The position numbers and the translations under genes are program-made. The notes beneath the pieces are model-generated. The model was given only the letters and a program-made list of their open reading frames with translations. It ran no database searches and was not told the DNA's origin. Below, piece after piece: positions 11,328-18,709 of a stretch of 64,000 bases of DNA. Within the stretch, counting starts at the first letter, position 1. The number at the start of each line of letters is the position of its first letter. The stretch is from Leptospira neocaledonica (lineage in GTDB: Bacteria > Spirochaetota > Leptospiria > Leptospirales > Leptospiraceae): the NCBI RefSeq assembly GCF_002812205.1, contig NZ_NPEA01000003.1, positions 62,001-126,000 of the forward strand, read 5' to 3'.

Positions 11328-11903
11328 TTATTCGTCATCATCGTCTTTTTCTTTTTCAGCTTCTATTCGTATTTCGGAGATTACTGCTTGGGCCTCGTCA
11401 AACATCGGGGTCAAGGTAGAAGTGTCTGCATCTATCTCGCTGACTGTATCTTCTAAATAATATGTGCCTTGTGTGGTTAAGAAAAAGAATCTGACCTGAT
11501 CCAAGTCAGGATTCGGCGTCCAGCGTACCTTCTTCCCTTGTTTCCAAAGATAGGCATATTTATGGATCAGACGCAGGGAACTTTTTTGGATACGTTCTCT
11601 TCCACCACCACCGATGAAAGAAGCTCCAGAAGTTAAAAATATGCTAGCGTCCCCGGAAAGAAATGTGGCTAAAGTTACGATCTCACTTTGAGTCGGCCAA
11701 TCCATGATAATCCCATATACGACTGTTTTACCATTCGGATTTTGAATGCCTATATCATCGTATTCGGTTTCGAATGCGAGTTCTCTTAATTCTTTGTAAG
11801 GTGTGCGATCAACCGAAGGAGTACAATAGGTCAAGACCAGCAATATACCAATTATATTATAAAAACTAAATTTGGATAGAAGGCCCAAAAACTTCTCTGA
11901 CAT
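11328..11903 (-). CDS. Hypothetical lipoprotein with acidic C-terminus
   Basis: 191 residues. The N-terminus has a hydrophobic segment ending in LVLTYC, a spirochaete-type lipobox with Cys27. The middle contains a glycine run (SFIGGGGRERIQKSS) and the end is highly acidic. I recognise no family. Probably periplasmic and lipid-anchored. Two tandem perfect hairpins lie just upstream of its start. Confidence 0.7.
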   Translation of the reverse strand: MSEKFLGLLSKFSFYNIIGILLVLTYCTPSVDRTPYKELRELAFETEYDDIGIQNPNGKTVVYGIIMDWPTQSEIVTLATFLSGDASIFLTSGASFIGGGGRERIQKSSLRLIHKYAYLWKQGKKVRWTPNPDLDQVRFFFLTTQGTYYLEDTVSEIDADTSTLTPMFDEAQAVISEIRIEAEKEKDDDDE

Positions 11904-11920
11904 GCGAATATACCGCTTTA

Positions 11921-11947
11921 TTTTCCAAAGGATAATCCTTTGGAAAA
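11921..11947. repeat. Perfect 13-base inverted repeat, first of a tandem pair
   Basis: TTTTCCAAAGGAT and ATCCTTTGGAAAA flank a single A. With A- and T-rich flanks it can act as a terminator for the upstream minus-strand gene (12042-12599). Confidence 0.7.
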
Positions 11948-11948
11948 C

Positions 11949-11972
11949 CTATCCTGATATACATCAGGATAG
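11949..11972. terminator. Second hairpin of the tandem pair, terminator-like
   Basis: CTATCCTGAT and ATCAGGATAG form a perfect 10-base stem around ATAC, one base from the neighbouring inverted repeat. On the minus strand it is followed by GGTTTTCC. Confidence 0.5.
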
Positions 11973-12041
11973 ACTCCTTTTTGCAAAAAGAAGCAAGAGA
12001 ACCTAAGAAAAATTCCTGAATCCGAAAAAATCAAATCCTTC

Positions 12042-12599
12042 TTATTTCTTTTTGGGCTTTTTCTTAGGAGTCTTGGTTGCTGCTTTTTTCTTGGGGGAAG
12101 ATTTTTTAGGAACAGTTTTCTTCTTAGCGGGCTTTTTCTTAGATACTGTCCGTTTCTTACCTTCTTCGCTTATTGTGAGGCTCGGGTCTCTTTCCATGTT
12201 TTTAATAAGAGAAGAATGCCTGAATCTAAGTGCTGACCAATCATCGTCGATAGAGATCAATCTTACACCTTCGAAACTAATCTTTCCTAAAGGGTCCCAA
12301 CCTGCATCCCGGTGAATGGATACATTATATTTACGGGAAGTCTTTTTAGGATAGGCCAACCATAAGAGTCCGTCTTCTATCAAGGTGGTAGGAACCATAG
12401 AGGCTATATTGCGGATCTCGACTTCGGTTTGAACGAATGCGAGAATAAGTCTGTATCTTTTTCCGGACCTTAGTGCTCTATCAACTGGAGCCCCTAAACT
12501 GGAAAGTGCAGGTTCGAATTCGTAAGGAGAAGATAAAACACAAATCTCCCCTTCGCCAGGTTTGAATTGTAATTTACCGAAAACGGAATGGATAGCCAT
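12042..12599 (-). CDS. DUF3052-like protein with histone-like basic tail
   Basis: 185 residues. Residues 1-135 resemble DUF3052-type proteins: LWLAYPKKTSRKYNVSIHRDAGWDPLGKISFEGV and the closing DDWSALRFR are the same pattern as in the paralogue at 15799-16197. The last 45 residues are a Lys/Pro/Ala-rich tail with repeated KKK units, like histone H1 or the SAKK-type tails of bacterial nucleoid proteins. Function unknown; the tail suggests binding to nucleic acid or another polyanion. Cytoplasmic. Confidence 0.7.
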   Translation of the reverse strand: MAIHSVFGKLQFKPGEGEICVLSSPYEFEPALSSLGAPVDRALRSGKRYRLILAFVQTEVEIRNIASMVPTTLIEDGLLWLAYPKKTSRKYNVSIHRDAGWDPLGKISFEGVRLISIDDDWSALRFRHSSLIKNMERDPSLTISEEGKKRTVSKKKPAKKKTVPKKSSPKKKAATKTPKKKPKKK

Positions 12600-12737
12600 C
12601 GGTAAATAGAATCCTTTTCGCCAAGAAAAGGCAAGCGAGAAACCGAAAACATTTTTTGATCCGATTGCCTATCTATTGGATATTCTTAAAATACCGACCT
12701 TCTCCCTGTTCATGGGATACATTATTCTGCCTATGTA

Positions 12738-12753
12738 GATAACAATTGTTATC
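12738..12753. promoter_or_regulatory. Perfect 16-base palindrome, possible operator
   Basis: GATAACAATTGTTATC lies about 140 bases upstream of the minus-strand DUF3052-like gene. It is the shape expected for a dimeric repressor site, but no regulator is identified. Confidence 0.35.
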
Positions 12754-12866
12754 CAATGAGTAGGAACTAACGTCATGTGCCAGAGGATAATCGTTTAAGA
12801 AGTTTATAGACAAGAGATCCTGCTAGTTTTGCCACAGATTTTCCTTTTTCTACTTCTAACGAAAAC

Positions 12867-12880
12867 CACAGTATACTGTG
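12867..12880. promoter_or_regulatory. Perfect 14-base palindrome, possible operator
   Basis: CACAGTATACTGTG. No gene starts close by on either strand, so the role is unclear. Confidence 0.25.
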
Positions 12881-12896
12881 ATATATCTCAATAACA

Positions 12897-12924
12897 AAAA
12901 GGCGAACCGATTGGTCCGCCTTTC
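12897..12924 (-). terminator. Intrinsic terminator of the 12953-13747 gene
   Basis: On the minus strand AAAGGCGGACC and GGTTCGCCTTT form an 11-base stem with one mismatch, followed by TTTTTGTT. Confidence 0.8.
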
Positions 12925-12952
12925 CCTTATTCAAAAGTTCTAAAATTCCCTC

Positions 12953-13747
12953 TTATTGGAATTCCAACATTTTAGAAACAAGTCTCTTTTGGTTGAGCTC
13001 AAGATCTCTCAGCTTATGGCGAACATTCTTGTCTACCTTACGTAGGTATTTCTTATATGTTACGATAATCTGTTTTTGTTTATTATAAGGAAGAGGGTTC
13101 GTTTCCTCATGTAGTTTGGTCTCCACACTAGGCGCGATGGATTGAACCGGCGTATCTGGCCAGATCAATTCGGTATCATAACTGGAATAATATTCCAATT
13201 TTATCTCTTTATTATTATTTGGAGTTCGTTTCCCTTCGCTACCGAGCTGAGGTCCTTTGGGATCCACATTGATCACCCTACGCATTTCTCTTACGAAAAT
13301 TTCCCCGTTGGAGTTTGTTCGTTTGAATTGCATAATGATCTTTTCTAATTTTTCAGGATTACTTCCCGGATAGATAAAGATACGCGCATTATAAAGATAT
13401 GTTTTAGGGAAGTCCCAAAAAGATTCTCCGGAACCCATGTCTAATTCTAGATAAGGTTTATTGTCTCTATCTGTTTTTAAGAATTGAGGCAATTCCTGAG
13501 GCTCGTCACCGATATATCGTAACGCTTTTTTGGTAGTATCCATCTGCAGGATCTTATTGATCTGATGGATATTCTGAGAAATAGAAGCATGCAAATTATC
13601 TATCTCTATATCGGAGAATCCCGCCTTGCGGATGGCTTCGATCTGACGTTCTATTTCTCTTTCTTCCATGGTCAGAATTTTAGGAGCCGCATCTATCTGG
13701 ATGAATATGGCCAAAAGAGAAATTATGAGAAAGATAAGGGTTTTCAT
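12953..13747 (-). CDS. Exported protein of unknown function
   Basis: 264 residues. A clear signal peptide (MKTLIFLIISLLAIFIQIDA, cleavage near AAP). Then come a helical region with charged repeats (MEEREIERQIEAIRKAGF), a beta-rich middle (TYLYNARIFIYPGSNPEKLEKI), and a basic helical C-terminus. No cysteine motif or catalytic signature. The layout of long helices plus a beta segment makes a periplasmic structural protein plausible, for example a flagellar sheath component, but I have no family match and do not assign it. Ends in a clean terminator, so monocistronic. Confidence 0.75.
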   Translation of the reverse strand: MKTLIFLIISLLAIFIQIDAAPKILTMEEREIERQIEAIRKAGFSDIEIDNLHASISQNIHQINKILQMDTTKKALRYIGDEPQELPQFLKTDRDNKPYLELDMGSGESFWDFPKTYLYNARIFIYPGSNPEKLEKIIMQFKRTNSNGEIFVREMRRVINVDPKGPQLGSEGKRTPNNNKEIKLEYYSSYDTELIWPDTPVQSIAPSVETKLHEETNPLPYNKQKQIIVTYKKYLRKVDKNVRHKLRDLELNQKRLVSKMLEFQ

Positions 13748-13833
13748 TAGAACTGCCTTCCTTCTAAATATCGAAAAGACTATACCCCATTCTTGATCCT
13801 AAAAAGGATTTTTTCAAGGGTTCTTTCCTGATT

Positions 13834-15012
13834 ATGCCTCGAATCTTCCGCCCGAATGCCTATTTCGAAGAAGAACTCCGACTTGGAAAATTATTTCCTA
13901 GGGAGTTGGAGGCCAGAAATTCCATTTTAGAATCCTCTTTTTTAGTCCTCGGCTCTTTTCCGGACTCGGCAAAAATTTTAGCTCATTCTCCGCCGGAAGA
14001 AAATTGGATCAAATATTGGAAGGAGAAGGGAATAGATATCCCAAAACCTATTCTTCTACGAAATCTGAAACAATCTTTGCAAAAAGAAATCCAATTAGAA
14101 GAATGGGGAAAAATCGCCCGTTGGAATTCCAATAACGGAGACTTAGAGATAGATCCAATTCTTGCTGACTCGGCAAAAAAGTGTGGATCTAAATTGAATC
14201 AAAATGATTGGAACCAAGAGTTTAATCCCGATTTTTTTTCTTACTCTATTCGCAATCGAAAAGATTGGGAGATATTCCTAAAGAAGGAAAAAGAAAATCT
14301 CTCTTCATATCAAAAATTCGTATTTAAAACTGAGTTTGGATTTGCGGGGGCTCAAAAATTTAGAGATATTGCCGGGCTAAAAGATCTAGCGGATCTATTC
14401 TTAAATGTAAAAAAAGAACCTTTTAGAATCGAAACCTGGGTGGAGAGAACCAAAGATTTCAGCTTATTATTCTCCGCAAAGAACGGAAAATTCAAAATAG
14501 AAGAAGGTACCATTCTGCTCAACGATCATAAAGGAAAATACTCCGGGACATGGATGGGAGAATTTCCAGAGATCGAAAATTATCTTTCTGGAATGTCGGA
14601 AACTTTTTCAAAGATTTCCAAATTCTATCCGAATTACGAAGGATTCGGTTCAGTGGATTCTTTCTTTTATCGATCGGAGGGAACCGAAGTTTTACGTAAA
14701 ATTTCGGAGATCAATTTTAGATGGACCATGGGATGTTTATTGTTGGAACTCCGACGGAGATTTCCCAAAAAAGGAAACGACCTTCTTCTTTTCTTACCTA
14801 AAGTCCAAAACTCGGATCCATATTCTAAATTAAAAACTTGGGAGAAGGAAACAGGTTGGGAAATTTTTCCTCTTTCTGCATTCTTTTCTCCTTATCGACG
14901 ACCGAACCAAAAAAACCTAATTTGGGTTCGTCTTCCGGCAGGAAAAACCCAGGATCCCTGGGAAGAGGCCAAAATTGTTTCGGAAAGCGGTATCCAAGTT
15001 ATAGGCCCCTGA
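13834..15012 (+). CDS. Possible divergent ATP-grasp protein
   Basis: 392 residues, no signal peptide. I see three blocks in the order found in ATP-grasp ligases. First is a lysine-containing strand followed by a glycine-bearing loop (KFVFKTEFGFAGAQKF). Next is an acidic hinge strand (FRIETWVERTKDFSLLF). Last is a metal-site-like Asn-x-Arg segment (ISEINFRWTMGCLLLELRRRF). ATP-grasp enzymes join an acyl group to an amine or thiol by way of an acyl phosphate. The glycine loop is weak and no partner peptide or biosynthetic gene is beside it, so this stays inference. An alternative is a non-catalytic relative. Confidence 0.5.
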   Translation: MPRIFRPNAYFEEELRLGKLFPRELEARNSILESSFLVLGSFPDSAKILAHSPPEENWIKYWKEKGIDIPKPILLRNLKQSLQKEIQLEEWGKIARWNSNNGDLEIDPILADSAKKCGSKLNQNDWNQEFNPDFFSYSIRNRKDWEIFLKKEKENLSSYQKFVFKTEFGFAGAQKFRDIAGLKDLADLFLNVKKEPFRIETWVERTKDFSLLFSAKNGKFKIEEGTILLNDHKGKYSGTWMGEFPEIENYLSGMSETFSKISKFYPNYEGFGSVDSFFYRSEGTEVLRKISEINFRWTMGCLLLELRRRFPKKGNDLLLFLPKVQNSDPYSKLKTWEKETGWEIFPLSAFFSPYRRPNQKNLIWVRLPAGKTQDPWEEAKIVSESGIQVIGP

Positions 15013-15106
15013 AATGTACTTGTGATTCTTTACCTGCCTCCGAGACTGGTTCCAATCCCCTCGGGGAACTCAGCCTGCAGATATTACTCAGGTTTCAGGA
15101 AAAGAG

Positions 15107-15688
15107 ATGGAACTGTTTCTCAATTACGCGCTGTATATTATCGTAAGTATCGGATTCTTGATTCCCTTCACTGGATTTGTTGTCGGAGCGGGAGCGATCG
15201 TAAACGCTACCGTTGCCGGATTTGCCGTTAACTTGCTGGCCCAAATCGTAGAAGAGGATAGACTTAAGGCTTATCTTGAAAAGAATAAGTCTACTTTAAT
15301 CGGTCAGGCTTTATTAAAAGCTGTCGAAGCAGGTAAGACCAAACTTCAACCTGGTTCGGTTGCTCACGCAGAAGAGCATGGACATGGCGGACATCATCTC
15401 ATTTCCGTTCAAACTTACTCTCTCGTATTTGCTGCATTAATCCTTGGAACTGTGATCACAGTATTAGTAGCTCAAGTAGACTTTGGAGCATTGAACACTG
15501 TAATCGCTATGCTTGTAGCAACCATCAAAGCTTCCTTAGTATTAGCTTACTTCATGCACCTTAAGTATGATAACGTAATGAACAGAGTGATCTTCGGATC
15601 CGGGTTCTTGTTCCTACTTCTTCTTTTCGGATTCTCGGTAGCTGACATCTACACAAGAGCGAAAATTTTCGCAGGATTCCCTTACTAA
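15107..15688 (+). CDS. Cytochrome c oxidase subunit IV-like protein with extra N-terminal domain
   Basis: 193 residues. The C-terminal 95 residues match prokaryotic COX4: TYSLVFAALILGTVITVLVAQVDF, IAMLVATIKASLVLAYFMHLKY and a last hydrophobic segment. This small subunit supports assembly of haem-copper oxidases. In front is an unusual region of about 100 residues with a membrane segment, a glycine-rich stretch (VVGAGAIVNATVAGF) and a histidine cluster (HAEEHGHGGHH) that could bind metal. The other oxidase subunits are not in the window. A clean terminator follows, so it is a single-gene unit. Confidence 0.75.
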   Translation: MELFLNYALYIIVSIGFLIPFTGFVVGAGAIVNATVAGFAVNLLAQIVEEDRLKAYLEKNKSTLIGQALLKAVEAGKTKLQPGSVAHAEEHGHGGHHLISVQTYSLVFAALILGTVITVLVAQVDFGALNTVIAMLVATIKASLVLAYFMHLKYDNVMNRVIFGSGFLFLLLLFGFSVADIYTRAKIFAGFPY

Positions 15689-15721
15689 GAAGAATTCAAT
15701 ACTTCCTTTGTATTTCAAAAG

Positions 15722-15747
15722 AACCGGCGACAACGCCGGTTTTTTTG
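15722..15747 (+). terminator. Intrinsic terminator after the COX4-like gene
   Basis: AACCGGCG and CGCCGGTT form a perfect 8-base stem with loop ACAA, followed by a T-run. Confidence 0.92.
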
Positions 15748-15798
15748 TAGCCTGAGGTTTTTCTTCCAGCTTTCGTATCCGAATCGAACAGAGGAACT

Positions 15799-16197
15799 AT
15801 GGCAGGATATTCAGGCACACCCTTGGCCAAAAAGTTGGGATTCAAAGAAGGCCAGAATGCAATCATCATCAACGAACCAAAAGAATTTAAAGGCTTATTA
15901 GAAGGGCTTCCTCCTAATATCACATTCAAGAAGATATTAGCGGGCAGTTTCGATTATATTCATTTTTTCTGTAAGACCAAAGATGAACTCTCTAAAAACT
16001 TTTCTAAGTTCCCGGATTACTTGGCAGACAAAGGAATGGTTTGGATCTCTTGGCCAAAGATGAGTTCGGGTGTGAAAACCGATCTAAAAGAAGACACAAT
16101 CCGAGAAATAGGCTTGAAGACAGGGTTGGTAGACGTTAAAGTCTGCGCAATCGATTCGGTTTGGTCCGGTTTACTTTTTAGAAGAAGAAAAAGTTAA
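15799..16197 (+). CDS. DUF3052-like protein, short paralogue
   Basis: 132 residues. The sequence follows the DUF3052 pattern: PLAKKLGFKEGQNAIIINEP at the start, then DKGMVWISWPKMSSGVKTDL, and GLVDVKVCAIDSVWSGLLFRRR at the end. It shares the WPK/YPK block and the closing W-S-x-L-x-F-R with the protein at 12042-12599 but lacks the basic tail. Cytoplasmic, function unknown. It precedes a lipoprotein gene on the same strand by 29 bases. Confidence 0.78.
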   Translation: MAGYSGTPLAKKLGFKEGQNAIIINEPKEFKGLLEGLPPNITFKKILAGSFDYIHFFCKTKDELSKNFSKFPDYLADKGMVWISWPKMSSGVKTDLKEDTIREIGLKTGLVDVKVCAIDSVWSGLLFRRRKS

Positions 16198-16226
16198 ATC
16201 AGTAGAAAACTTTCGGAAACTTGAAC

Positions 16227-16853
16227 ATGATCCTATTAGAACGTTACAGTCTGGGCTTCCTATTACCTGGGATCATTTTATGTTTTGCCTGTATTGAAAA
16301 AGTTCCGGAAGTCAAAAAGACAATCGAGATCCCTGAGTTAGGGTTAGTGCTGAATTATGAAGGTTGGATTTACGAAGAATATGATCCAAATAGAGATAGT
16401 TCCGACTCTAATCGCTCCAAGAACAGAAGAGAAGCCTCAAGTGATAAACAGATCAAGGTAATGTTTTATCTTTTTGAACCAGAACAAAACAAAACTTCAG
16501 AGATCAGGACCAATATCAATTTTGTATCTGAGCCTATCCCTCCAAAATATTCCAAAGCAACCTTAGAAGATTATGTGGCTTCTATCAGTGGATTGTATTC
16601 AAATATATATAAAGAGTACGAAATACTTTCCGTTCCTCAAAAATGTAGTTTCGGAAAAGAGAAATGTATCTTTTTTGAATCCAAGTTTGTTCTTCCGAAT
16701 ACTGCAGAAAAACAACAAATTCGAACCTTACAATGGATCTTTTTTAAAGAAGGTTCAGTATACATTTTTACAGGTACCATACCAGAGTCAGAATTTTCAG
16801 AGAAAAATAAAAAAATCCTAAACACCATCCAAACCCTTACTGAAAAGATATAA
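16227..16853 (+). CDS. Lipoprotein with a DcrB/PsbP-like fold pattern
   Basis: About 208 residues. The open frame starts with TTG at 16221, but the ATG at 16227 gives a tidy signal. A hydrophobic stretch ends in IILCFAC, a lipobox with two cysteines. The C-terminal half (KEYEILSVPQKCSFGKEKCIFFESKF, TLQWIFFKEGSVYIFTGTIPES) resembles the DUF1795/DcrB/PsbP-like fold seen in many small exported proteins. No specific function can be given. The middle has a Ser/Asn/Arg-rich stretch. Periplasmic, lipid-anchored. Confidence 0.6.
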   Translation: MILLERYSLGFLLPGIILCFACIEKVPEVKKTIEIPELGLVLNYEGWIYEEYDPNRDSSDSNRSKNRREASSDKQIKVMFYLFEPEQNKTSEIRTNINFVSEPIPPKYSKATLEDYVASISGLYSNIYKEYEILSVPQKCSFGKEKCIFFESKFVLPNTAEKQQIRTLQWIFFKEGSVYIFTGTIPESEFSEKNKKILNTIQTLTEKI

Positions 16854-16860
16854 TTTTTAA

Positions 16861-18015
16861 TTAAGTACGCCTTAAAGATTTAGGTTTTTTTTCTTCCGTA
16901 ATATCTTCGTAGTCTACGAGAAGTTTGTAAATCGAAACCGCGTCCTTCCAAATATGGATCCGCCCTTCTTTGTTTAGATTCCGAACATATTCATTTACTT
17001 CTGATAGGCGAGATCTAAAAAAATAGAATAATTTTTTATCTTCTATCGCGATATGACTTACCAGCCAATCCTTTAAGTCCTGGATCAAAATTGCCAGAGA
17101 TTCAAGTTCCTCTTTTTCGCTTCTCTCTATCATGTCGTTGATGAGCACATTAAATCTTTCGTGTTGTTTCTGGTGATTTTTTTCCCCGATATAATGGAAA
17201 TTATGCATAATAGCTTCTTCCGTATTAAAATGTTCACGGATATATTCTATTGTTTCATGGATCGCTTCTTTCAATTGAGTGCTTAGAGATTCTGCATCTA
17301 TTTCTTGCTTTAACTTTTGTTTATATAATTTATCCGTTTTCACCAATAACTGCAAGAGCCATAGATGTTGGATATCCACGATCGCGATTCCCGTTTTGAG
17401 CTTATAACGATACCAAAGGTCTGAGATCAGTTTTAGATTTTCTTCTCCCAACTTTTTGAATTCTGAAGAGACCTCCTGTTTTCCGGAGAATAGAACCAAT
17501 TGGTATAATTTTTCGATCTCATCCGCATAATTAGAAGCGCGTAAATGCCTCTGCATCCAATCAGTGAGTTTATCATCGACATGGACCATTGCAGCATCTA
17601 CATATTGTCTGTCCTCACTGAGGATATGCCTAAACAGCCATTTTTTTAGATTTTTCAGAAGATCTAAAACAGCGTTTTCGAAATCTCCTTCGAAACTTTT
17701 TCTGACTCGGTTCCTAAGAGCTGTAATGAATCTCATATGTTGTAATCTATGTTGGCCGAGCTTTGTATAACCTATTCCCTCTAAGAGTTTTTCTTCCAAA
17801 GCGAAATGTTCCGACGCATAATCCAAGGTTTTAGATAATGCATTCGTAAATGTGGCTTCAAGCTCAGATCTACTTCCAGACTCCAGTTTGTCTTCCAAGT
17901 CTGCAAGAATGCCAATCAACCAAAGATGTTGTTTATCTATTTCAGGAATTCCTAAAGAAAGATCGAATGTCTTCCAAATGCCTCTGATTTTTTCTATAAC
18001 CCTTTCGTCATACAT
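16861..18015 (-). CDS. Tandem bacteriohemerythrin (two complete di-iron domains)
   Basis: 384 residues with two hemerythrin domains. Domain 1 carries all seven di-iron ligands: His30, His70, Glu74, His89, His93, His130, Asp135. Domain 2 is equally complete: His217, His262, Glu266, His281, His285, His321, Asp326. Hemerythrins bind O2 reversibly and may store, deliver or sense it, or bind NO. There is no signal peptide, membrane segment or output domain, so a soluble cytoplasmic O2 binder is likely. The SD sequence AAGGAT, six bases from the ATG, is buried in a long hairpin (18022-18059), which suggests translational control or an operator. Confidence 0.9.
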   Translation of the reverse strand: MYDERVIEKIRGIWKTFDLSLGIPEIDKQHLWLIGILADLEDKLESGSRSELEATFTNALSKTLDYASEHFALEEKLLEGIGYTKLGQHRLQHMRFITALRNRVRKSFEGDFENAVLDLLKNLKKWLFRHILSEDRQYVDAAMVHVDDKLTDWMQRHLRASNYADEIEKLYQLVLFSGKQEVSSEFKKLGEENLKLISDLWYRYKLKTGIAIVDIQHLWLLQLLVKTDKLYKQKLKQEIDAESLSTQLKEAIHETIEYIREHFNTEEAIMHNFHYIGEKNHQKQHERFNVLINDMIERSEKEELESLAILIQDLKDWLVSHIAIEDKKLFYFFRSRLSEVNEYVRNLNKEGRIHIWKDAVSIYKLLVDYEDITEEKKPKSLRRT

Positions 18016-18021
18016 GAGATC

Positions 18022-18059
18022 ATCCTTACAGCTGTTTTGCGGAAAACAGTTACAAGGAT
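18022..18059 (-). promoter_or_regulatory. Long inverted repeat covering the SD site of the hemerythrin gene
   Basis: Two 17-base arms (18022-18038 and 18043-18059) flank GCGG; 14 of 17 positions are symmetric. In the minus-strand RNA two of the three mismatches become G-U pairs, so 16 of 17 positions can pair. The arm next to the gene contains AAGGAT, the ribosome site. It could equally be a DNA operator. Confidence 0.55.
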
Positions 18060-18148
18060 TTGTGAGTAAGTTTCGGAACGAATCAGAAATCGAACGACAG
18101 GAATTGATTTATATCAAATTGAAAGAAGCGAGATATTAAGAGAGTAAA

Positions 18149-18706
18149 TTAGATGCTGTATCTTTTTATGATAGACTTTGCTTCTTCTACAAACTGGAGT
18201 TCTTCTTCTTTTGTGAAGGGTTTGAATACATTCTCTTGGAATCTTTTCGCTAACTGTATATATTCCAAACAACCTGCGATGCTCATCTCAGGTTTTGCTT
18301 TTTTTTCATAGATGACGATGTCTCCATTCTTCGGGAGCACCATAGCTCTAGGGGGAATTTTTTTACCACCGCGGATCATACAACCGGCAAGTATCATCGC
18401 TCCGTCTCCGATTACCGCATCATCCAAAATGATCACACCTATTCCGATCAAACAACCCTTACCGATCTTACAACCGTGAAGCATCGTATTATGACCTACT
18501 AATGTATAATCATCTATGAACAAACTACCGGTTGAATCTGTATGAAGTGTGCTATTATCTTGGATGTTTACACCTTCTCCCAGCTTGATCTCATTCAGAT
18601 CCGCACGAACAACAGCTCCCGGCCATAGAGAAGAGAGAGGTCCCATCTCCAGCATTCCGAATGCAGTTGCAGCCGGATGGATAAATGCTGTCTCGTGGAT
18701 TTTCAT
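18149..18706 (-). CDS. Gamma-class carbonic anhydrase-like hexapeptide protein
   Basis: 185 residues built of left-handed beta-helix hexapeptide repeats. The three zinc histidines of the gamma class are in place as His55 (STLHTD), His72 and His77 (VGHNTMLHGC). Family members interconvert CO2 and bicarbonate, though several are inactive or bind other ligands. Homotrimer expected, cytoplasmic. The ATG lies three bases after the pheT stop, so it is co-transcribed with pheT. Confidence 0.88.
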   Translation of the reverse strand: MKIHETAFIHPAATAFGMLEMGPLSSLWPGAVVRADLNEIKLGEGVNIQDNSTLHTDSTGSLFIDDYTLVGHNTMLHGCKIGKGCLIGIGVIILDDAVIGDGAMILAGCMIRGGKKIPPRAMVLPKNGDIVIYEKKAKPEMSIAGCLEYIQLAKRFQENVFKPFTKEEELQFVEEAKSIIKRYSI

Positions 18707-18709
18707 AAT

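Larger units (their letters stand above)
12600..12952. other. 353-base intergenic region with two perfect palindromes
   Basis: No ORF of note. It holds the leader of the 12042-12599 gene, GATAACAATTGTTATC (12738-12753, perfect 16-base palindrome), CACAGTATACTGTG (12867-12880, perfect 14-base palindrome) and the terminator of the 12953-13747 gene at its right end. Confidence 0.6.

Noticed and set aside
12738..12753. Lac-type operator
   Set aside because: The resemblance to the lac operator core is only in the GATAACAATT half. No LacI-family gene is near, so it is listed only as a palindrome.
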